Of a stretch of 64,000 bases of DNA, positions 33,675 through 41,386 are shown piece by piece. The stretch is taken from NCBI GenBank assembly GCA_964640085.1, contig CAZXFA010000013.1, positions 5,080-69,079 of the forward strand. The letters run 5' to 3'. Each line of letters opens with the position of its first letter. Position 1 is the first letter of the stretch. Below the pieces are notes generated by a model. The model had not been told where the DNA came from. It worked only from the letters and a program-made list of their open reading frames with translations, and ran no database searches. The position numbers and the translations under genes are program-made. This DNA is from CAZXFA01 sp964640085. GTDB taxonomy: Bacteria; Actinomycetota; UBA4738; HRBIN12.

Positions 33675-35000
33675 ATGAGGTTCGCGCCGCATACGGAGGC
33701 CGACGTTCGCCGGATGCTGGAGGCGGTCGGCCTGGGATCGCTGGACGACCTCTTCGACCAGATCCCTCCTTCGGTGCGGTTGGAGGGTTCGCTCGACCTA
33801 CCGGACGGGGTCTCCGAGATGGAGATCCTGGAGGGTCTGCGCGGGCTCGCCGGACGCAACTGGAACGTCGATGACCTGATCTGCTTCGCGGGGGGGGGCG
33901 CCTACGACCACTACGTCCCGGCCGTCGTGTGGGCGCTGGCCGGCCGGTCGGAGTTCTACACGTCCTATACCCCGTACCAGCCCGAGCTGTCCCAGGGGGT
34001 GCTCCAGGCCCTGTTCGAGTACCAGTCGATGATCTGCGAGCTCACCGGTCTGGATGTGAGCAACGCCTCGCTCTACGACGGTGCCACCGCGTTGGCCGAG
34101 GCCGTCAACCTCGCGCGGTCCGCCCCGGGACGGGACCGGGTGCTGGTCAGCGCCGGGGTCGATGCCCGGTACGTGGAGACCCTCCGGACCTACGGGACGG
34201 GTGCCGGGTACGAGCCCGAGGTCTTCGAGGTCGTGAACGGACGGGGCGGGCGTCCCGACGTGGGAGAGGACGTGGCCTGTGTGATCGTCCAGCACCCGAA
34301 CGCGTTCGGGCTGCTCGAGTCGGTCCATGAGCAGTTCGCCCGCGCCCGCGCGGGTGGCGCACGCGCGATCCAGGTCTTCGATCCGCTGTCGCTCGGTGTG
34401 CTCGCTCCGCCGGGGGAGCTCGGCGCAGACCTCGCCGTGGCGGAGGGGCAGGTGCTCGGGAACCACCTGAGCTTCGGTGGACCGTACCTCGGCGTGATCG
34501 CGGCCCGGATGGACGACGTACGGCGGCTGCCGGGCCGGATCGTGGGGGAGACGCGGGACGTCGACGGCCGGACCGGCTACGTCCTGACCCTCCAGGCCCG
34601 GGAGCAGCACATCCGGCGAGAGAAGGCCACGTCGAACATCTGTACCAACCAGACCTTGATGGCGATCGCCGCCACGGTGTACCTGGGATGGCTGGGGCCA
34701 CGGGGTCTGGAAGAGCTCGGCCGTCGGTGCGCTGCCAAGGCCGCGTACGCGGCCGAGCGTTTGACCGCGATCCCCGGGGTAGAGCACCTGTTCCCGGGGG
34801 CATCGTTCTTCAAAGAGTTCCCGCTGATGCTGCCGCGTCCGGCGACCGAGGTTCGGGACGCGTTGGTCGAGCGCGGGTACCTGGCGGGCGTGCCGCTGCC
34901 CGACGCGGAGAGTCGGGCGCTCCTGGTGGCGGTCACCGAGCGCCGCACCCGTGAGGAGATCGACGGGCTGGCCTCCGCGCTCCGCGAGGTCGTGTCGTGA
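33675..35000 (+). CDS. gcvPA: Glycine dehydrogenase (decarboxylating) subunit 1
   Basis: The 441-residue protein is the N-terminal half of glycine cleavage P protein: RFAPHTEADVRRMLEAVG, CFAGGGAYDHYVPAVVW, YTSYTPYQPELSQGVLQALFEYQS and SNASLYDGATALAEA, then REQHIRREKATSNICTNQTL. It pairs with GcvPB as an alpha2beta2 enzyme that decarboxylates glycine onto GcvH. It overlaps gcvPB by four bases. M. tuberculosis uses a single-chain GcvB (Rv1832) at this place. Confidence 0.95.
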   Translation: MRFAPHTEADVRRMLEAVGLGSLDDLFDQIPPSVRLEGSLDLPDGVSEMEILEGLRGLAGRNWNVDDLICFAGGGAYDHYVPAVVWALAGRSEFYTSYTPYQPELSQGVLQALFEYQSMICELTGLDVSNASLYDGATALAEAVNLARSAPGRDRVLVSAGVDARYVETLRTYGTGAGYEPEVFEVVNGRGGRPDVGEDVACVIVQHPNAFGLLESVHEQFARARAGGARAIQVFDPLSLGVLAPPGELGADLAVAEGQVLGNHLSFGGPYLGVIAARMDDVRRLPGRIVGETRDVDGRTGYVLTLQAREQHIRREKATSNICTNQTLMAIAATVYLGWLGPRGLEELGRRCAAKAAYAAERLTAIPGVEHLFPGASFFKEFPLMLPRPATEVRDALVERGYLAGVPLPDAESRALLVAVTERRTREEIDGLASALREVVS

Positions 35001-36520
35001 ACGGCGAAGGGAGCCGCGCTGTGGCCCCCGCCGAGCCGGTAGCCCGCCGGGTCGGGGCGCCTGTCCGGATCCAGGGGCCGCCCGACCGTGCGGGAACGCT
35101 GAAGGATCTGTCCCGTCCCGGACGCGGCGCTTGGAGCTTCTCCGCGCTGGACGTCCCCGACGTCCGCCTCCCGGGGGAGCACGCGCGTCGCGAGCCGCCC
35201 GATCTCCCCGAGGTTGCCGAACGCGACCTGGTCAGCCACTACACCCGCCTCTCGCAGCTGAACTACGGGGTCGACACGGGCATCTACCCGCTCGGGTCGT
35301 GCTCGATGAAGTACAACCCCAAGATCGCCGAGGTGGTCGCGGGGATGCCCGGGTTCCAACGGCTGCACCCCCTCCAGCCAGATCACACCACCCAGGGAGC
35401 CCTGGCGCTGCTGTGGCAGCTGGAGCGAGCGCTCTGCGAGATCACCGGCATGACGCGGGCCACGCTGCAGCCGCCGGCCGGTGCGTGTGGGGAGCTCACC
35501 GGGCTGTTGATCATGCGACGGTTCCACTCGAAGAACGGGAACCCCCGCCGGAGGATCGCGATTCCGGACTCGGCCCACGGAACGAACCCGGCGAGCGTCC
35601 GCCTGGCCGGATACGAAGCGGTCCACATCCCGAGCGACGCTCGAGGACTCGTGGACGTGGGCGCCCTGGAGAAGCTGGTGGACGAGGACGTCGCCGGGCT
35701 CATGCTCACCAACCCGAACACCGTGGGTCTGTTCGAAGAGGAGATCGAGCGGATCACCGAGGTCGTGCACGGCGTGGGTGGGCTCGTCTACTACGACGGA
35801 GCGAACCTGAACGCGATCCTCGGACGGTGCCGCCCCGGCGACATGGGGTTCGACATCGTCCATATCAACACCCACAAGACCTTCGCCACCCCACACGGTG
35901 GGGGAGGGCCCGGAGCGGGTCCGGTAGGTGTCACGGAGAGGCTCGTTGCGTTCCTCCCGTTCCCCCGCGTCGAGCGCGACGCAGGATCGGAGACCTATCG
36001 GCTGGAGGACGAGTACCCGGACTCGATCGGCAGGATGCACGGGTTCCTCGGGAACTTCGGCGTGCTCGTCCGCGCGTACGCCTACGTCTTCCTCCATGGA
36101 CGCGACGGCCTCAAGGAGATCGCCGATCGCTCTGTGCTGAACGCCAACTACCTGGCTGATCGGGTCAAGGAGGCGTTCCCGCTCGCCTACGGAGGGCGCC
36201 CGATGCACGAGTTCGTGGCGACCGCCAGGCGGTTGAAGGAGGAAGCGGGCATCCGCGCGATGGACCTGGCCAAGCGACTGATCGATCTCGGCTACCATCC
36301 CTCGACGGTCTACTTCCCGCTCATCGTGGAGGAGGCGATGATGGTCGAGCCCACGGAGACCGAAACACGAGAGAGCCTCGACGCGTTCGCCGAGGCGCTC
36401 CTGCGGGCTCACCGCGAGGCTCACGAGGATCCCGATCTCCTGCACGAGGCGCCCACCACCACGCCCGTGCGCCGGCTCGACGAAGCCCTGGCCGCCCGCC
36501 ACCTGAAGCTCAGCTGGTAG
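34997..36520 (+). CDS. gcvPB: Glycine dehydrogenase (decarboxylating) subunit 2
   Basis: The 507-residue subunit carries the PLP lysine in IVHINTHKTFATPHGGGGPG, with TQLNYGVDTGIYPLGSCSMKYN-type text at its N-terminus (SQLNYGVDTGIYPLGSCSMK) and TMEPTETE-like VEPTETETRESLDAF at its end. GTG at 34997 overlaps gcvPA. The first 45 residues are low in conservation. No gcvT follows. Confidence 0.95.
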   Translation: MNGEGSRAVAPAEPVARRVGAPVRIQGPPDRAGTLKDLSRPGRGAWSFSALDVPDVRLPGEHARREPPDLPEVAERDLVSHYTRLSQLNYGVDTGIYPLGSCSMKYNPKIAEVVAGMPGFQRLHPLQPDHTTQGALALLWQLERALCEITGMTRATLQPPAGACGELTGLLIMRRFHSKNGNPRRRIAIPDSAHGTNPASVRLAGYEAVHIPSDARGLVDVGALEKLVDEDVAGLMLTNPNTVGLFEEEIERITEVVHGVGGLVYYDGANLNAILGRCRPGDMGFDIVHINTHKTFATPHGGGGPGAGPVGVTERLVAFLPFPRVERDAGSETYRLEDEYPDSIGRMHGFLGNFGVLVRAYAYVFLHGRDGLKEIADRSVLNANYLADRVKEAFPLAYGGRPMHEFVATARRLKEEAGIRAMDLAKRLIDLGYHPSTVYFPLIVEEAMMVEPTETETRESLDAFAEALLRAHREAHEDPDLLHEAPTTTPVRRLDEALAARHLKLSW

Positions 36521-36594
36521 GCGCAGCGCTCGTTCACCCCGGGGGGTCGAGCCCGTCCGAACGGTCCATCCGATCCTGGTCACGACGGGCCATC

Positions 36595-36610
36595 GCGGTC
36601 TCAAGACCGC
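36595..36610. terminator. Hairpin downstream of gcvPB
   Basis: GCGGTCT and AGACCGC form a perfect palindrome around CA, 75 bases after the gcvPB stop and 43 bases before the riboswitch. There is no T run, so it may instead be an operator for the next transcript. Confidence 0.35.
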
Positions 36611-36652
36611 CCCACTTGCGGCCGATACCCGAGGTGGAAGACCGAAGGAACC

Positions 36653-36740
36653 GGTCCCGAGAATGGCAAACCGCCGGTGACGGCGGGTGCGCAAAGCTCC
36701 GGGCCTCCGCGAGGGGAGGTGGCCGAGCTGCCGAAGGACC
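36653..36740 (+). ncRNA. Cyclic di-GMP-I (GEMM) riboswitch aptamer
   Basis: The 88-base element has the GEMM-I layout: P1 GGTCC/GGACC (36653-36657 with 36736-36740), conserved AATGGCAAACC at 36662-36672, a stem CCGCCG/CGGCGG capped by a GTGA tetraloop, GCGCAAAGC at 36690-36698, then GGGCCT and a second arm ending GGCCGAGCTGCCGA. The ligand-reading G of GGCAAACC (G20 in the Vc2 numbering) is present, so c-di-GMP rather than cGAMP is expected. The base just before CGCAAAGC, usually A, is G here. Confidence 0.88.
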
Positions 36741-36742
36741 TG

Positions 36743-36788
36743 AGCCCCCGACGAGCTCCGGGCCACGGGACCCAGCAGTCGGGAGGCT
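36743..36788 (+). promoter_or_regulatory. Expression platform: Shine-Dalgarno-sequestering helix
   Basis: AGCCCCCGAC at 36743-36752 can pair with GTCGGGAGGCT at 36778-36788 (ten pairs, one bulged A). This hides the ribosome site GGGAGG at 36781-36786, eight bases before the ATG. The 5' arm starts two bases after aptamer P1, so ligand binding could alter this helix and control translation. Confidence 0.65.
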
Positions 36789-36794
36789 TCGCCG

Positions 36795-37268
36795 ATGCAC
36801 CTGCGCCTGGGACGGAGTCGCTTGGGATCCGGGATCGCAGTGGCGCTCGTGGCTCTCCTGTTGACGAGCGTCGCGCCGGATGGATCGACCGCGGCCGCCG
36901 AACGCACCGGGCGCCGGATGCAGATGCTGGGACTCACGAACGAGGCCAGGGTCCGTCACGACCGTCAGGCCCTGAGCTTCGCGGCCCGGCTCTCGCGGTA
37001 TGCGAAGCAGCACAGCCGTGAGATGGCGGAAGCTGGCTACTTGTTCCACTCGACCGCCGACGAGCTGCGTCGGGGCCTCGATGGCTACCACTGGCAGCTC
37101 GGTGGCGAGAACATCGGGGTCGGGGGATCGCTCGAGAGCCTCCAGGACGCCTTCCTAGCCAGCAGGGCACACCGCCAGAACATCCTCCGCCGGGTCTACG
37201 ACCATGCGGCGGTCGGGATCGTCCGGGCGGACGAAAGGATCTGGGTGACGGTGATCTTCTACGGATAA
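36795..37268 (+). CDS. Secreted CAP-domain (SCP/PR1) protein under c-di-GMP control
   Basis: The 157-residue protein has a signal peptide (GSGIAVALVALLLTSVAP, cleavage near residue 35) and a CAP domain: TNEARVRHDRQALSF, YAKQHSREMAEAGYLFHS, GGENIGVGGSLES and SRAHRQNILRRVYDHAAVGI. The Glu of GEN and the His of HSREM and AHR are kept, unlike in the related protein at 32192. Bacterial CAP proteins are secreted and may bind envelope lipids or glycans. The ATG is preceded by GGGAGG inside the riboswitch expression platform, tying expression to c-di-GMP. Confidence 0.9.
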   Translation: MHLRLGRSRLGSGIAVALVALLLTSVAPDGSTAAAERTGRRMQMLGLTNEARVRHDRQALSFAARLSRYAKQHSREMAEAGYLFHSTADELRRGLDGYHWQLGGENIGVGGSLESLQDAFLASRAHRQNILRRVYDHAAVGIVRADERIWVTVIFYG

Positions 37269-37298
37269 CCCGACGGAGAGCGAGCGGCATCGCGGAAG

Positions 37299-37335
37299 AC
37301 CGAAGGCCCCGGGCGATCGCCCCGGGGCCTTCGGT
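37299..37335. terminator. Strong bidirectional terminator hairpin
   Basis: ACCGAAGGCCCCGGG (37299-37313) pairs perfectly over 15 bases with 37321-37335 around a 7-base loop. It lies between two convergent genes, the CAP protein and the wall protein, so it can stop transcription from both sides. Confidence 0.85.
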
Positions 37336-37364
37336 ATGCGTTCCTCCCGACCTACGTCCGGTCG

Positions 37365-38163
37365 TTACTCCTCGTCCCGCCTGCGACGGCTGCCTGCCCA
37401 CATGAGGCCGGTGCCCGCCGTGAGGAGCGAGAGGGCTACCGCGCCGAGCGGCAAGGCGCTCTCCGGGCCTGTGAATGCCAGACCACCGGGCGAGCTCGGC
37501 TCGACGGTCGTCGGAGCCACGGTCGGCTCCTCCGTCGTGGGCTCGACGGTCGTGGGGGCAACCGTCGGCGGCGTGGTGGTCGTCGGCGGCGTGGTGGTCG
37601 TCGGCGGCGTGGTGGTCGTCGGCGGCGTGGTGGTCNNNNNNNNNNNNNNNNNNNNNNNNNNNNNNNNNNNNNNNNNNNNNNNNNNNNNNNNNNNNNNNNN
37701 NNNNNNNNNNNNNNNNNNNNNNNNNNNNNNNNNNNGTGGTCGACGGGGTGCAGTGCGAGATCGTCAGGACGGGGGTGGGGGGATCGCCCTCGCCGTCCCA
37801 GCTCCACGTCGCGTACGCGGTCGTGCTCCCCGCCGACGTCGCGGGCCCCGGCACCTCGGCACGGAAGGCGTTCCCCTGCGCACTCATGCCGTACGACGTG
37901 CCGTTCACGAAGAGCTGCACGTTACTCACATCGTTTGCGGCGACGCCGAAACCGGACAGGATCCACAGGGTGGTCCCCCCCTCGCAGGGGAGGTTCGTCG
38001 ACCCATTCCCGGTCCAAGGGGTGGTCTCCACGCTCGCCAGCGCCGTCGTGGAGAAGAACAGGACCTGGGCGACCACGAGCACGAAGGAGGCGATCACCCC
38101 CAGGAAACCCAAACGGGTCATGGCTTTCGCAGTACTTCTCGTGGTGCGGTTCGTTCCAGACAT
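37365..38163 (-). CDS. Sortase-anchored wall protein with Thr/Pro stalk, interrupted by the assembly gap
   Basis: The N-terminal part (38163 down to 37736) has a signal peptide (FLGVIASFVLVVAQVLFF, cleavage after ALA about residue 44) and an exported domain of about 95 residues with LPCEGGTTLWILSGFGVA and LFVNGTSYGMSAQGNAFRAE. After the N gap the minus-strand frame ending at TAA 37365 encodes TTTTPP repeats, a Thr/Glu/Val-rich linker, then GGLAFTGPES, a hydrophobic helix and the tail SRRRRDEE. LAxTG plus helix plus basic tail is a sortase class E-type sorting signal. The domain family is unknown. The frames join only if the true gap is a multiple of three. Confidence 0.8.
37564..37635. repeat. 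Four 18-base tandem repeats at the gap edge
   Basis: GTCGGCGGCGTGGTGGTC occurs four times without change at 37564, 37582, 37600 and 37618. On the minus strand it encodes the hexapeptide TTTTPP. The last copy abuts the Ns, and the right gap edge begins GTGGTC, the end of another copy. Confidence 0.97.
37636..37735. other. Assembly gap of 100 Ns
   Basis: Exactly 100 Ns, a placeholder for a gap of unknown size. It falls inside the tandem repeat, which is the probable cause. Any protein read across it in a single frame at this spacing is an artefact. Confidence 0.99.
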
Positions 38164-38540
38164 CGACTTCCGACCTCCCGACTGGCGAGCCTTGCGTAGG
38201 ACGGTGGGGGGACTCGCCTCGTCCCCTCGTTGTGGAGTGTACGGGCTACAGCGTCTCCGTCCATCCGTCGAAGGGCCATCGACGCGCCTAGGACCTTCGA
38301 CCTACTGGCGCTCCGGTCGGCGGATGGCTACGAGAGGCGACCCGACCAGGCCGCGCTGGCGAAGGAGCGGATCATCTGTGCGAGACGCTGTCATACAGGG
38401 GGGCACGATGTACCTACGGAACGGTGCCGGGCTAGGGCAGAAGTGCGGGACGGCATTCGAACAACTTGACATAACATCCATTCTCGGCACTTCGCCGTCG
38501 ACCAGGTGGGCGGCGGTAGATGCGTAGGTTCGGGACCCGG
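38164..38540. other. 377-base intergenic region upstream of the wall protein
   Basis: No gene seen. On the minus strand TGGACG (38263-38258), a 16-base spacer and TACACT (38241-38236) form a possible promoter giving a 72-base leader for the wall protein. That leader contains GGGAGG about 12 bases before the ATG, GGGGAC/GTCCCC and GGCGAG/CTCGCC pairs, and CTACGCAAGG, which only superficially recalls a c-di-GMP aptamer. The part 38300-38540 shows nothing beyond an isolated TTGACA at 38465. Confidence 0.5.
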
Positions 38541-40853
38541 TCACGGTGTCCGGCGGAGGAACCGGGCCCGCAGACCCCACCGGGTGACGAGCCAGAGGGC
38601 CTCGAGGACGATCAGCCTGGAGATCTTGGAGTGGCCGTGCTCGCGTTCGCGGAACGTGATCGGGACCTCGGCGAGGGTGAGACCGGTGTTCCAGGCGCGG
38701 TAGGCGAGCTCGATCTGGAAGCTGTACCCCTCGGAGGTGAGCGGGGGCTCGAGGAGCTGGAGCAGGGCGTGCCGGCGGTAGACACGGAACCCGCTGGTGG
38801 CGTCGTGCAGATCGAACCCGAGACAGAGGCGCGCGTACCGGTTCCCGCCGCGAGAGAGCGCCAGCCGGGCCTGGCTCCAGTCGGTGACCGAGCCCCCGGG
38901 AACGTACCGGCTGCCGATCGCGACGTCGTGGGTGCTGGTGGCCTCGAGCAGCCTCGGCAGCTCGGCCGGGTCGTGGGACAGGTCCGAGTCCATCTCGGCG
39001 ATCAGGTCGTACCCCTCCTCCAGACCGGTGCGGAACCCCACCCCGTACGCGCTGGCGAGGCCCGACTTCCGTCCGCGCTCGACCAGCCGGATCCGCCGGT
39101 CGGTCGCTGCCCGCTGGGCCACGATGCGGGCCGTGCCATCGGGGGATCCGTCGTCGACCACCAGCACGTCGATCTGATGCGGGAGCGAGAGCAGGCCCTC
39201 CAGGACCGTCCCGATCGTGTCTCGCTCGTCGTAGGTGGGCAGCACCACCAGCGTGCGGGGCTCCTCCCCTAGCGGGGGAGGCTGCTGGACGGACGCCGGG
39301 CGTCTCCGTGGCAGGGCGAAGAGCACGAGCACGAGCACCAGGCTCCCCCACGGCAGCAGATCGCCGAACCGCGTGTACGGCGTGATCCGCGTCGAGGGGC
39401 GGATCTCGCGACGCATCACGGCCGGCTCGAAGAGCCCGCGGCTGTCGACCACTGCACCGGAGGGATCGATGAACGCGCTGATCCCGGAGATCGCCGCGTG
39501 GACGACCCACCGGCCGTTCTCCACCGCCCGAAGACGGCTCATCTGGAGGTGCTGCTCGGAGGCCGCCGTCCTCTCGTAGGAGGCGTTGTTGATCGTGACC
39601 ACCAGGAACCCGGCCCCGCGTCGCACCATCGTCCGATCGATCGAGGGGAAGGAGTTCTCGTAGCAGATCGGGGTCCCGACCTCCGGGAGGCCGGGGATCG
39701 CCATGGGGCGGACCTCGTCACCGGGCGTGCGGTCCACCCGGACCTGGTTCACGGCGTCGATCACGCGCTCCAGGAGCCCTCGCCAGGGCACGTACTCGCC
39801 GAACGGGACCAGATGCACCTTCGCGTACCGATCCACCACCGCTCCGTCCGGGCCGAAGGCCAAGGTCTCGGTCCGCTCGGCGCCGTCCGCGTCGGTCGTC
39901 ACGGCGCCGGCGAGCGTCGGCACGCCGACGGCGGCGATCGCGTCGCGCACGGTCTCCACCGTGGTGGGATCGGCGAGCGCTCCGGGGTCAAGCGCGCCCT
40001 CTCCCCACACCACCAGGTCGGGCGGATCCGCGGCCAGACCCAGGTGCCGCTCGACGTTCAGCCGCGCCACCTCCACGTCCTCGGCCGAGCCGCCGAGATG
40101 GTCGACGGCACCCACGTCGACCTGGATCGCGGCCACTCCGACCGGACGCCCGTCCGGTTCGGTCACCGGGACCAGCGCCGAGGCCAGCACCAGGGCGACC
40201 GCGGCTGCGACCGCGCGGGCGGCCACCCGGGCCGCCCCCCCACCCCACCGCAGGAGCGCGTGGAGCAGGAGTCCCGCGACGAGCAGGACGAGGAAGGAGA
40301 GGCCCCACACGCCCGCGACCGAGGCGAGGGGCAGCATCGGGGCATCCACCTGGGTGGCCCCGAGCTGGCCCCAGGCGAACCCGCCGAGGGGGAACGCGCC
40401 CCGCACCCACTCCAGCACGGTCCAGAGCCCCGCCAGGCCGAGCGTGGACCACACTGGATGGCGGGACCGCCACAGGAGGGACGCCGCGGCCCCGAAGACG
40501 GCGGTGAAGGCGGAGGAGGCCAGCACGAGCGAGACCCAGGCGAGTTCACCGAACAGGAGGATCCAGTACAGGAGGGCGCCGAAGTAGGCCAGGCCGAAGG
40601 CCAACCCGGCGAGCGCCCCCCGGCCGGGACCGCCGCCCCGGAGCACCCACAGGAACGGGATCGGGGCGACGAAGGCGATCGGCCATACGGCGGCCGGTGG
40701 GAGCGCGAGGGAGAGCAGGAGCCCGGAGAGGACGGAGAGCAGCAGGGCGCCGGGCAGGCCGAGGCGGAAAGGTTTCAGGCGCAGTCCCGGCAGAGCATCT
40801 TCGCCTTGTTCTTGAGCTGGCTCCGATGCTTCACGAGGAAGCAGTTCGAGCAT
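38541..40853 (-). CDS. ppm1: Apolipoprotein N-acyltransferase / polyprenol-phosphate mannose synthase fusion (Lnt-Ppm1)
   Basis: The 770-residue protein is the two-domain Ppm1 of mycobacteria (Rv2051c). The N-terminal part has about seven membrane segments and a nitrilase-like Lnt domain with the catalytic Glu in VVWGEGALDP, Lys in YAKVHLVPFGEYVPW and Cys in PICYENSFPS. The C-terminal GT2 domain has LVVLPTYDERDTIG, VVDDGSPDGTA, EMDSDLSHDP and SGFRVYRR, making polyprenyl-phosphomannose from GDP-mannose. ATG at 40853 overlaps the DUF4193 gene by 79 bases; the first TM begins near residue 32, so a CTG nearer to it is possible. Confidence 0.92.
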   Translation of the reverse strand: MLELLPREASEPAQEQGEDALPGLRLKPFRLGLPGALLLSVLSGLLLSLALPPAAVWPIAFVAPIPFLWVLRGGGPGRGALAGLAFGLAYFGALLYWILLFGELAWVSLVLASSAFTAVFGAAASLLWRSRHPVWSTLGLAGLWTVLEWVRGAFPLGGFAWGQLGATQVDAPMLPLASVAGVWGLSFLVLLVAGLLLHALLRWGGGAARVAARAVAAAVALVLASALVPVTEPDGRPVGVAAIQVDVGAVDHLGGSAEDVEVARLNVERHLGLAADPPDLVVWGEGALDPGALADPTTVETVRDAIAAVGVPTLAGAVTTDADGAERTETLAFGPDGAVVDRYAKVHLVPFGEYVPWRGLLERVIDAVNQVRVDRTPGDEVRPMAIPGLPEVGTPICYENSFPSIDRTMVRRGAGFLVVTINNASYERTAASEQHLQMSRLRAVENGRWVVHAAISGISAFIDPSGAVVDSRGLFEPAVMRREIRPSTRITPYTRFGDLLPWGSLVLVLVLFALPRRRPASVQQPPPLGEEPRTLVVLPTYDERDTIGTVLEGLLSLPHQIDVLVVDDGSPDGTARIVAQRAATDRRIRLVERGRKSGLASAYGVGFRTGLEEGYDLIAEMDSDLSHDPAELPRLLEATSTHDVAIGSRYVPGGSVTDWSQARLALSRGGNRYARLCLGFDLHDATSGFRVYRRHALLQLLEPPLTSEGYSFQIELAYRAWNTGLTLAEVPITFREREHGHSKISRLIVLEALWLVTRWGLRARFLRRTP

Positions 40854-41107
40854 ATGAACTCGGTTGCCTGGGGCGGGACCACCTTGACCGCCAACGGCTC
40901 CAGCCGGTCCTCCCTGGTCATGTTGAGGACCGACTCGTCCTCCTCTTCCTCCTCCTTGGCCTCCTGCTTGACCAGGATCTCCTGGATCGACTCGACGTCC
41001 TCCCCGTCGCCGGGGGTTGCCGGGGACGGGGAGGCCTCGGCGTCCGGCTCCTCGCCGTCCTCGTCGAGGGTCTCGTCCTCGAGCGTCTCTTCGATGTCCT
41101 CGTTCAC
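40775..41107 (-). CDS. DUF4193 protein with C-terminal zinc ribbon
   Basis: The 110-residue protein has a strongly acidic N-terminal two thirds (runs of E and D, DEDGEEPDAE) and a C-terminal ribbon FICSNCFLVKHRSQL...LCRDCA with four cysteines. This matches the actinobacterial DUF4193 family (Rv2699c type), of unknown role. GTG at 41107 follows GAGGAGAGGA and a good promoter. It overlaps the start of lnt-ppm1, so the two may be co-translated. Confidence 0.92.
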   Translation of the reverse strand: MNEDIEETLEDETLDEDGEEPDAEASPSPATPGDGEDVESIQEILVKQEAKEEEEEDESVLNMTREDRLEPLAVKVVPPQATEFICSNCFLVKHRSQLKNKAKMLCRDCA

Positions 41108-41130
41108 TGGGTCCTCTCCTCGGCCGGGGG

Positions 41131-41158
41131 ATTGTACTGCCGGGCATCACCCTGGCAA
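41131..41158 (-). promoter_or_regulatory. Promoter for the DUF4193-ppm1 pair
   Basis: Minus strand TTGCCA (41158-41153), a 16-base spacer, and TACAAT (41136-41131). The 23-base leader holds a clear Shine-Dalgarno site. Confidence 0.6.
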
Positions 41159-41240
41159 GGGCCCTGGGCGAAGAACACCCTGACAGGGCGGGTCATTCCC
41201 GGGATCGGGGGTCGTGGAGGAGATGACGCGGGGAGATGAA

Positions 41241-41310
41241 GAGGACCCAAGAGACCTTTGGGGCCGCGGCGCCGGGGCGCCGCGTTCTCTACTCAGCCTC
41301 TTGGGTCCTC
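41241..41310. repeat. 13-base inverted repeat with nested hairpin
   Basis: GAGGACCCAAGAG (41241-41253) matches the reverse complement of 41298-41310 exactly. Inside it GCGGCGCC/GGCGCCGC (41266-41273 and 41276-41283) forms a second palindrome. It lies between the end of the amidohydrolase gene and the DUF4193 promoter. It could be a terminator, a structured RNA or a binding site. Confidence 0.6.
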
Positions 41311-41340
41311 GGTGCGTCCCCGCCGGAGCGGCGACGCACC
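41311..41340. other. Hairpin adjacent to the 41241 inverted repeat
   Basis: GGTGCGTC (41311-41318) pairs with GACGCACC (41333-41340), with a GC-rich inner stem. It directly abuts the larger inverted repeat, making a two-stem array 46 bases beyond the amidohydrolase stop. Confidence 0.5.
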
Positions 41341-41386
41341 GCGGACGCTACACCCGGGTTCGATGGGCTGTCAACCGCGCTGGCAT

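Noticed and set aside
36934..38199. Continuous reading frames through the N gap on both strands
   Set aside because: They depend on the arbitrary 100-base gap length. The real protein must change frame relative to that spacing, as the signal peptide and LAFTG ends show.
38164..38235. Possible second c-di-GMP riboswitch before the wall protein (CTACGCAAGG)
   Set aside because: The GGCAAACC element, the GNRA-capped stem and the closing arm are all missing.
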